NCBI GenBank assembly: GCA_947373615.1
Contig: CANBYN010000048.1
Location: 1 to 9,917, forward strand
From: Burkholderiaceae bacterium
GTDB taxonomy: Bacteria; Pseudomonadota; Gammaproteobacteria; Burkholderiales; Burkholderiaceae
DNA: 9,917 nucleotides
Direction: 5' to 3'
Shown here: positions 1 to 5,909 of the stretch, in pieces
Numbering within the stretch: the first letter of the stretch is position 1
Layout of the letters: every line of letters starts with the position of its first letter
Made by a program: the position numbers and the translations under genes
Notes under the pieces: model-generated
The model's input: the letters and a program-made list of their open reading frames with translations, nothing else
Database searches by the model: none
What the model was told of the DNA's origin: nothing

Positions 1-700
1 CATCACCAGTCGCAGTATCCGGGTTGCTAGTGTAACGATAGACTTTTCCAACGCCGCCTGTAGCTAACACTACAGACTTTGCCTCAATGGTTTCAACGCA
101 GTTTTTCTTAATGTCTAAGGCATAGACGCCATAACAGCGATTGGGTTTATTACGCTGTGTCTTAGTATCAAGTTGGCGATTGGTAATGAGATCAAGTGCA
201 ATCCAATGCTCAAGGATTCGAATATTTTTATGGGCTCTTGCCTTATCAAGCAACACCTCATGGATTGCTTTACCAGTGGCATCTGCAGCATGGGCAATGC
301 GGCGATGACTATGCCCGCCTTCACGAGTTAAATGCAGGCCCATTGGCCCAGACTTATCGGCAGTAAATGGTACTCCTTGCTCCACTAACCAGCGTATGGC
401 ATCGGCACTTTCTTCAGCGATATAACGAGCAGTGGATTCAACCACCAAACCAGCGCCAGCATCTAGGGTATCGGCCACATGGGAATCGATGCTGTCGTGC
501 TCTTTATCCACCACACCAACAATGCCACCTTGAGCCCAAGCAGTAGCAGCCTCACCCAATCCACGCTTAGCCATCAAAATAACGGGCTGTGAGTCAGCCA
601 TATGCAACGCCACAGTTAATCCAGCCAAACCCGCCCCAATGATGAGTACGGGTAATTCAGCTTTGACGTCAGATGCAGAAGAAGGTTTTGAACTCGCCAT
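1..700 (-). CDS. nadB: L-aspartate oxidase NadB, N-terminal part (3' end cut by window edge)
   Basis: Flavoprotein that oxidises L-aspartate to iminoaspartate, the first step of de novo NAD synthesis in the cytoplasm; NadA then makes quinolinate. I translated 233 codons from the ATG at 700, and the frame is open to the window edge. An N-terminal Rossmann FAD site is visible (VLIIGAGLAGL, about residues 18-28). It is followed by the family signatures ATAWAQGGI (52-60), GLHLTREGGHSHRRI (121-135) and VLATGGVGKVYRYTSNPDTA (211-230). The HLTREGGHSHRRI block separates NadB from the succinate dehydrogenase and fumarate reductase flavoproteins in general. Full-length NadB is about 530 residues, so a little under half is present. 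Truncation is by the window edge, not a mutation. A terminator separates it from the fdh operon upstream, so it probably has its own promoter. The Shine-Dalgarno is weak, with only a GAG about seven bases before the ATG. nadA and nadC are not in view. Confidence 0.93.
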   Translation of the reverse strand, partial: MASSKPSSASDVKAELPVLIIGAGLAGLTVALHMADSQPVILMAKRGLGEAATAWAQGGIVGVVDKEHDSIDSHVADTLDAGAGLVVESTARYIAEESADAIRWLVEQGVPFTADKSGPMGLHLTREGGHSHRRIAHAADATGKAIHEVLLDKARAHKNIRILEHWIALDLITNRQLDTKTQRNKPNRCYGVYALDIKKNCVETIEAKSVVLATGGVGKVYRYTSNPDTATGD

Positions 701-745
701 AGAGAGCTCATTCTAAAGGGCAAATGAATTCAAGGCATGAAAACC

Positions 746-773
746 AAAAAGACCCCTACTAAGAGGTCTTTTT
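746..773 (-). terminator. Intrinsic terminator of the fdhBA operon
   Basis: Perfect 9-bp arms AAAAAGACC (746-754) and GGTCTTTTT (765-773) surround a 10-base loop. It starts about 20 bases after the fdhA stop on the minus strand and ends with a run of U in that RNA. The A/T flanks are symmetric, so it could also work on the plus strand, but no plus-strand gene needs it. It separates fdhA from nadB. Confidence 0.85.
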
Positions 774-791
774 ATAATTACAGCTCAAGAA

Positions 792-3686
792 TTAAGAGGT
801 AATTGCTGCCTCATTCTTCTTGGGATCATTCGTTCCATATCCCATCACCTCCGATGCTTGTCCGCCTTTTGAAAGATTAACTGCGCAATACTTAAATTCA
901 GGGATCTTGCCAAAGGGATCAAGGGCGGAATTAGTAATGAGGTTTGCCGCAGCTTCATAGTATGCAAACGGCATAAAGATCACCCCTTTTGGAGTGCCAT
1001 CATCTCTACGCACATGAATACCTACCTCACCACGACGAGATTGAACGGTAATGACATCTCCAGCTGAAACGCCTAACTGAGTCATATCTTCACCATGCAT
1101 TGATACAGTGGCCAAAGGTTCAATAGCATCTAGTACCGTAGCACGACGCGTCATACTACCGGTATGCCAATGCTCTAACTGACGACCGGTAATCAACACA
1201 AATGGGTACTCCGCATCTGGACTCTCGTGCGCAGGAATAATATCAGCAGGCACTAATAACACTTTGCCATCGACTGTAGCAAACTGATCATCAAATACGA
1301 TGGGGCGACCTGGGTCCTCAAGCGATAGACATGGGTAAGTTACGCTAGATTCTTTTTCAAGACGCTCCCAAGTAATACCCTTAATAGCTGCGTGCATCGC
1401 TTGGCGCATTTCATCATAGACTGCGGCAACACCATCATCCGGACCTTGGTAATTCCAATTGAGCCCCATCCGCTTAGCAATTTCTTGAATGATCCATAAG
1501 TCCGGCTTCGCGTCGCCTGGAGGCTCAACGGCCTTTTTACCCATCTGTACCATTCGATCAGTATTACTTGCGGTGCCAACCTTCTCAGGCCAAGCACTTG
1601 CAGGTAAAACTACATCTGCAAGTAAAGCCGTTTCGGTCATAAAGATATCTTGCACGACCAGATGTTCTAAGGATGCTAAAGCATGACGTGCGTGATTCAA
1701 ATCCGGATCGCTCATTGCAGGGTTTTCACCTTCAACATACATGCCGCGAATCTTATCTGGATCACTATCAGGAGCTGTGATCTTGTGCATGATTTCTACC
1801 ACGGTATAGCCAGGATTCTTATCTAATGGTGCATCCCAGAATTGTTCAAACCAAGCATGGGCCTCAGGATTATCAACCCGTTGATAATTCGGGAACATCA
1901 TCGGAATTAAACCAGCATCACTCGCACCTTGCACATTATTTTGGCCGCGTAAGGGATGCAAACCTGAACCAGACTTGCCAATTTGACCCGTAATACTTAC
2001 GAGTGCAATCAAGCAACGAGCATTATCAGTGCCATGAACGTGCTGACTAACACCCATGCCCCACAGAATCATTGCAGACTTAGTAGTAGCAAACTCTCTG
2101 GCGACTTCACGCAAAGTCTCTGCAGGAATCCCGCAGATTGGCGCCATGGATTCCGGACTATACCCTTTGATCTTTTCTTTTAAGGAGTCAAAATTATTGG
2201 CACGGTTTTTGATGAATTCTTCATCCACCAAACCCTCTTCAATGATTGTATAAATCATGGCATTGAGCATAGCCACGTCAGTATCTGGCTTGAACTGCAT
2301 TACGCGCCATGCATGTTTAGCCATATCAGTAATACGAGGATCGCATACCACTAACTTTGCGCCTCTCTTAGCGGCATTCTTAAACCAAGTAGCACCCACC
2401 GGATGATTAGCCGTGGGATTTGAGCCAATCACCAAAATTAAGGTGGAATGCTCAACGTCATTAACTTGATTACTTACCGCACCAGAGCCAACACCTTCTA
2501 AGAGCGCAGCAACCGATGATGCATGACAAAGACGCGTGCAATGGTCTACGTTGTTGCTACCAAATCCCGTACGTACTAACTTTTGAAATAAATAAGCCTC
2601 TTCGTTACTGCCCTTGGCAGAACCAAAACCTGCAAGTACTTTTAAACCATGTTGATCTTTGAGCTTTTTAAGACCTCCACCAGCAAAATCCAGCGCCTCT
2701 TCCCAAGTAGCTTCACGAAAAATCTCTGACCAGTCTTGATCACGCTGTAATAAGGACTCGTCTTTGGGTACTCCAGGTTTACGAATCAAAGGCTTAGTCA
2801 AGCGCTGTGGATTATGGATGTAATCCATACCAAAACGACCTTTAACACAAAGACGATTGTGATTAGCCGGGCCATCGCGACCATCTACGCTCACAATTTT
2901 TTCATCTTTTACGTTATAGGTAATCTGGCAACCGATACCGCAGAATGGACAAACAGAATCGACTTTACGATCAACGATCTGTGAGCCAATTAATCCTTTA
3001 GGCATTAATGCGCCCGTTGGACAAGCCTGCACACATTCACCGCAAGCAACGCAGGTACTCTCACCCATGGGATCATTTAGATCAAATACAATTTCACTAT
3101 GAGCACCACGCATCGCGTAGCCAATTACATCATTAACTTGCTCTTCACGACAAGCGCGTACGCAACGATTACATTGAATGCAGGCATCTAAGTTCACAGC
3201 CATCGCTGGATGAGAGATATCACTGCCAACCTTCTCGCGACGCAAAGCTTTTAACTCAGGACGCACAGAGACGTTCATGCGAGTGGCCCAGGTGCTGAGT
3301 TCACCATGCTGTTGTTTTTGCTCTTCTTCCTTATCTTGCCCTACCCATTTAAAGCCTTGATCAGGCATATCTGAGAGCAGCATCTCTAACACTAGCTTCT
3401 GGCTCTTTAAGGCACGTTCACTGTTGGTCTTGACTTCCATTCCTGGAGTTGCGCTTCTACAGCAACTCGGGGCTAAGGTGCGCTCACCATTAATCTCAAC
3501 TACGCATGCGCGACAGTTGCCGTCTGGACGATAGCCATCTTTAAAGCAGAGGTGAGGAATTTCCACGCCGTGGCGTTTGGCGGCTTTAAGAATCGTTTCA
3601 CCTTCATAGGAAACGATCGTCTGACCATCTAGTTTGAACTCCACAGTTTGTAGTGCTAGCTCTTTAGGATTAGTTGGTGCGTTCAT
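792..3686 (-). CDS. fdhA: NAD-dependent formate dehydrogenase, alpha (catalytic) subunit
   Basis: Catalytic subunit (964 aa) of a soluble NAD-linked formate dehydrogenase that oxidises formate to CO2. The symbol varies: fdwA, fdh1A, fdsA or fdhF are used for relatives. Domains in order: a NuoG-like [2Fe-2S] domain (residues 13-80; C47, C58, C61, C75 or C76); two [4Fe-4S] ferredoxin motifs (C169/172/175/179 and C212/215/218/222); the [4Fe-4S] motif of the molybdopterin oxidoreductase domain (C246/249/253 and C280); the bis-MGD domain; and a C-terminal dinucleotide-binding domain (about 825-935). The active-site metal ligand is probably C387 in HCTRLCHAS, so this is a cysteine enzyme, not a selenoenzyme. 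Mo or W use cannot be read from sequence. No Tat signal is present, so it is cytoplasmic. There is no Cys between C76 and C169, so the His-Cys cluster of NuoG and FdsA is absent. The start at 3686 is chosen because homology begins there; a longer frame to 3893 only runs back into fdhB. It lies 23 bases after the fdhB stop, with AGGGA upstream of the ATG, somewhat far away. Confidence 0.95.
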   Translation of the reverse strand: MNAPTNPKELALQTVEFKLDGQTIVSYEGETILKAAKRHGVEIPHLCFKDGYRPDGNCRACVVEINGERTLAPSCCRSATPGMEVKTNSERALKSQKLVLEMLLSDMPDQGFKWVGQDKEEEQKQQHGELSTWATRMNVSVRPELKALRREKVGSDISHPAMAVNLDACIQCNRCVRACREEQVNDVIGYAMRGAHSEIVFDLNDPMGESTCVACGECVQACPTGALMPKGLIGSQIVDRKVDSVCPFCGIGCQITYNVKDEKIVSVDGRDGPANHNRLCVKGRFGMDYIHNPQRLTKPLIRKPGVPKDESLLQRDQDWSEIFREATWEEALDFAGGGLKKLKDQHGLKVLAGFGSAKGSNEEAYLFQKLVRTGFGSNNVDHCTRLCHASSVAALLEGVGSGAVSNQVNDVEHSTLILVIGSNPTANHPVGATWFKNAAKRGAKLVVCDPRITDMAKHAWRVMQFKPDTDVAMLNAMIYTIIEEGLVDEEFIKNRANNFDSLKEKIKGYSPESMAPICGIPAETLREVAREFATTKSAMILWGMGVSQHVHGTDNARCLIALVSITGQIGKSGSGLHPLRGQNNVQGASDAGLIPMMFPNYQRVDNPEAHAWFEQFWDAPLDKNPGYTVVEIMHKITAPDSDPDKIRGMYVEGENPAMSDPDLNHARHALASLEHLVVQDIFMTETALLADVVLPASAWPEKVGTASNTDRMVQMGKKAVEPPGDAKPDLWIIQEIAKRMGLNWNYQGPDDGVAAVYDEMRQAMHAAIKGITWERLEKESSVTYPCLSLEDPGRPIVFDDQFATVDGKVLLVPADIIPAHESPDAEYPFVLITGRQLEHWHTGSMTRRATVLDAIEPLATVSMHGEDMTQLGVSAGDVITVQSRRGEVGIHVRRDDGTPKGVIFMPFAYYEAAANLITNSALDPFGKIPEFKYCAVNLSKGGQASEVMGYGTNDPKKNEAAITS

Positions 3687-3709
3687 GTTTGTCTTATCTT
3701 TCCCTGCTC

Positions 3710-5512
3710 TTATGCGACTTCGTGTGGGAAATATTGGTGAATACAGCGAATTGGATTTGGCGCCGCTTGACCAAGACCACAGATCGATGCATCCACCATC
3801 ACAGTAGCCAAATCTTCTAAGGTCTCTTGATCCCATGATTTGGCTTGCATCAATTGTGCAGCCTTGCCAGTGCCAACACGACACGGAGTACATTGCCCGC
3901 AGCTCTCATGCTCAAAAAAGTGCATCACATTTAAGGCCATGTCGCGCGCCTTATCTTGATCACCAAAGACCATCACTGCTGCTGAGCCAATGAAACAGCC
4001 ATAAGGCTGCAAAGTATCAAAGTCCAGCGGAATATTATTCATCGTAGCGGGCAAAATACCGCCCGATGCTCCGCCAGGTAAATAACCATAAAAATTGTGG
4101 CCATCTTGCATGCCGCCACAATATTCATCGATCAATTCTTGAATGGTGATGCCGGCTGGAGCCAACTTTACACCTGGATTTTTTACGCGCCCACTGACAC
4201 TAAAACTTCGCAAGCCCTTGCGATCATGGCGACCAAAAGAACTAAACCAATTTGGTCCACGCTGAACAATATCGCGCACCCAGTAAAGAGTCTCAAAGTT
4301 GTGCTCTAAAGTAGGCCTTCCAAACAAGCCAACCTGCGCGATGTAGGGAGGGCGCATACGCGGCTCCCCACGCTTACCTTCAATACTTTCAATCATCGCA
4401 GACTCTTCACCGCAAATGTAAGCTCCTGCGCCACGACGCAATTCAATATTTGGCAAGGGAAATGGTGGATTTGCTTTCAGTTTGGCTAATTCCGTTTCAA
4501 GCAGTTCACGGCAACCGTGGTATTCATCACGCAAGTAGATGTAACAAGCATCGATGCCTACTACATTAGCAGCAATTAATAGCCCCTCCAAAAAACGATG
4601 TGGATCGCGCTCTAAGTAAGTGCGATCTTTAAAGGTTCCCGGCTCACCTTCGTCGATATTTACCGCCATCAACTTCGGAGCAATCTGATCTTTCACAATG
4701 CGCCATTTGCGACCTGCTGGAAAGCCAGCACCACCAAGGCCGCGTAAGCCAGAATTTTCCATAGCCTTGATGATGCTTTCTGCATCAAGCTGACCATCGT
4801 AAATTTGTTTTGCTAGTGCATAACCACCTTGAACACGATAAGTCTCATAGCCAACATAATCTGGAGAAACCGTTTGGCTCTCACCTTGCGGTGATACACC
4901 CTGCTCAGCGAGAGATGCGGGATCGAAAATCGCATCATCCTTGGCCATAGGCTGAGTCGTTAATTTATTATTTACTGCTGCCACTACTTTGTCTGTTGTA
5001 GCAAAGAGTACCGGGTATTGATGAACTACTGCCACCGGAGCTTGTTCGCACCGACCTACGCAAGGCGCTGCAATCAAACTGATGTTTGGATTGCCAAGAA
5101 TTGCAGGCAATTTGGTGAGCAAGCCCTGCGCGCCCGCCAACTCACACGCAATCCCATCACATACGCGTATGGTGATATCAGCCACTGGATCATTTCCACG
5201 AACGACTTCAAAGTGATGATAAAAAGTGGCAACCTCATAAACTTCCGCCATCGGCAGATTCATCATTTTTGCCAATGCTACTAGATGACGATCGTGCAAA
5301 GCACGATATTCATCATTGATCTTATGGAGATTTTCAATTAATAAATCGCGACGATATGGCGCATGTCCGATTAACTGACGCACTTCTTCAATAGAGGCAT
5401 CATCCGCTTGACGGCCTTTTAACTTGCTCTTGCGACGTATGGTTTCTCTCAAATCATCAGCAGTAGCAACGGCAACCGCTTTGACTTCTCCAGAAGGCTT
5501 TGGATGATTCAT
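3710..5512 (-). CDS. fdhB: NAD-dependent formate dehydrogenase, beta subunit (NuoE-NuoF fusion)
   Basis: Diaphorase subunit (600 aa) that carries electrons from the alpha subunit to NAD+. Residues about 25-185 are a NuoE/thioredoxin-like [2Fe-2S] domain with ligands C118, C123, C151 and C155 (pattern Cx4C...Cx3C). Residues about 215-600 are NuoF-like. The FMN/NADH site shows GLGGAGFPAGRKW (258-270), NIDEGEPGTFKDR (285-297) and GAGAYICGEESA (361-372). A [4Fe-4S] motif ESCGQCTPCRVG (C538, C541, C544) has its fourth ligand at C578 in SICGLGQ. The fusion matches the two-subunit enzymes (Fdh1B of Methylobacterium, FdwB of Cupriavidus) and differs from FdsG plus FdsB, which are separate. All cluster ligands are present, so it should be active. 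It is the first gene of the fdhBA operon. The start at 5512 is the first ATG in frame, with a weak GAGAC Shine-Dalgarno. Inverted repeats upstream may regulate it. Confidence 0.95.
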   Translation of the reverse strand: MNHPKPSGEVKAVAVATADDLRETIRRKSKLKGRQADDASIEEVRQLIGHAPYRRDLLIENLHKINDEYRALHDRHLVALAKMMNLPMAEVYEVATFYHHFEVVRGNDPVADITIRVCDGIACELAGAQGLLTKLPAILGNPNISLIAAPCVGRCEQAPVAVVHQYPVLFATTDKVVAAVNNKLTTQPMAKDDAIFDPASLAEQGVSPQGESQTVSPDYVGYETYRVQGGYALAKQIYDGQLDAESIIKAMENSGLRGLGGAGFPAGRKWRIVKDQIAPKLMAVNIDEGEPGTFKDRTYLERDPHRFLEGLLIAANVVGIDACYIYLRDEYHGCRELLETELAKLKANPPFPLPNIELRRGAGAYICGEESAMIESIEGKRGEPRMRPPYIAQVGLFGRPTLEHNFETLYWVRDIVQRGPNWFSSFGRHDRKGLRSFSVSGRVKNPGVKLAPAGITIQELIDEYCGGMQDGHNFYGYLPGGASGGILPATMNNIPLDFDTLQPYGCFIGSAAVMVFGDQDKARDMALNVMHFFEHESCGQCTPCRVGTGKAAQLMQAKSWDQETLEDLATVMVDASICGLGQAAPNPIRCIHQYFPHEVA

Positions 5513-5565
5513 AGTTTGTAGTCTCTAATTTTTATACTTTTGATGCTTTTCTAGGCGAATCAGTA

Positions 5566-5587
5566 GCCTGCCAGAACACTGGCAGGC
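5566..5587. repeat. Perfect 9-bp inverted repeat upstream of fdhB
   Basis: Arms GCCTGCCAG (5566-5574) and CTGGCAGGC (5579-5587) flank an AACA loop, centred about 65 bases before the fdhB ATG. The stem is GC-rich and strong in an AT-rich spacer. Neither side carries a T run, so it is a poor intrinsic terminator. It may be a leader hairpin of the fdhBA mRNA, a stabilising hairpin at the 3' end of the lipoprotein transcript, or a protein-binding dyad. The sequence alone does not decide. Confidence 0.6.
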
Positions 5588-5605
5588 AAAACACTATTTG
5601 ATTTT

Positions 5606-5666
5606 GAGTTATTTCAACTCTCAAGTCCTTGACGGCGCTCAAGGGAATGAATACAGGGTTTACCCT
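5606..5666. promoter_or_regulatory. Cluster of short inverted repeats in the spacer upstream of fdhB
   Basis: This 61-base stretch contains GAGTT-ATTTC-AACTC (5606-5620), TCAAG-TC-CTTGA (5621-5632), CCTTGA-CGGCGC-TCAAGG (5627-5644) and AGGGT-TT-ACCCT (5655-5666). The element CTCAAG occurs twice, 18 bases apart. The cluster lies between the lipoprotein stop and the fdhB start, where the fdhBA promoter would be expected. I cannot place a convincing -35/-10 pair. The dyads could be operator sites or a structured leader, and I recognise no known riboswitch. Confidence 0.4.
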
Positions 5667-5668
5667 AG

Positions 5669-5899
5669 TTATATAAAAGACGGGGAAGGCTTGTCGCCTG
5701 ACGGAAGGGAATAATCAAGTTTACGTTCGTAAATGCGGGCCTTGTAGCACTCGTTATAGCCTGGACTACCGATTTGCCAACCAATTGAGGTGCAGTCATC
5801 CTGGGCTGCTGACTCGATAGAACCACAGCCACTTAGCGCACTTACAGCAAGGATGGCCAAAGTTAAAGCAGGGAGAATGCGTAATTTTGTTGAATTCAT
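5669..5899 (-). CDS. Small lipoprotein of unknown function, two-cysteine mature domain
   Basis: A 76-residue protein with a type II signal peptide: KLR at the N-terminus, a hydrophobic stretch (ILPALTLAILAVSAL) and the lipobox LSGC with the lipidated Cys at 25. The mature part is only about 52 residues. It holds two further cysteines, C36 and C51, in the block CTSIGWQIGSPGYNEC (36-51), which could form a disulfide in the periplasm. This Cys, Gly, aromatic, Gly-Ser/Thr, aromatic, Cys layout resembles a motif I recall from many small proteobacterial lipoproteins; that is memory, not a search. The start at 5899 puts the basic n-region at the front; an upstream in-frame ATG at 5932 would add 11 charged residues and overlap the preceding gene. 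It begins 10 bases after the DUF748 stop, with GAGG very close to the ATG, so translation is probably coupled. The function is unknown. Confidence 0.75.
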   Translation of the reverse strand: MNSTKLRILPALTLAILAVSALSGCGSIESAAQDDCTSIGWQIGSPGYNECYKARIYERKLDYSLPSGDKPSPSFI

Positions 5900-5909
5900 G
5901 TCCTCAAGT

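Noticed and set aside
115..324. Separate small minus-strand frame inside nadB
   Set aside because: It is an out-of-frame shadow; the nadB frame through the same bases carries the family motifs.
701..745. nadB promoter with a TAGAAT -10 near 707-712
   Set aside because: A good TTGACA-like element is missing at the proper distance, and the resulting leader would be only about five bases; the evidence is too thin for a feature.
3152..3686. Selenocysteine at the FdhA active site
   Set aside because: The catalytic position is a normal Cys codon (C387 in HCTRLCHAS) and the frame has no internal TGA.
3687..3893. N-terminal extension of fdhA by 69 codons to an ATG at 3893
   Set aside because: The extra codons lie inside fdhB in another frame, translate to a Cys/Trp-rich sequence unlike any formate dehydrogenase, and homology starts at MNAPTNPKEL (3686).
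5513..5668. Molybdenum/tungsten cofactor riboswitch upstream of fdhB
   Set aside because: Hairpins are present, but I could not match them to the conserved core of the Moco/Tuco motif by eye; left as an open question in the findings.
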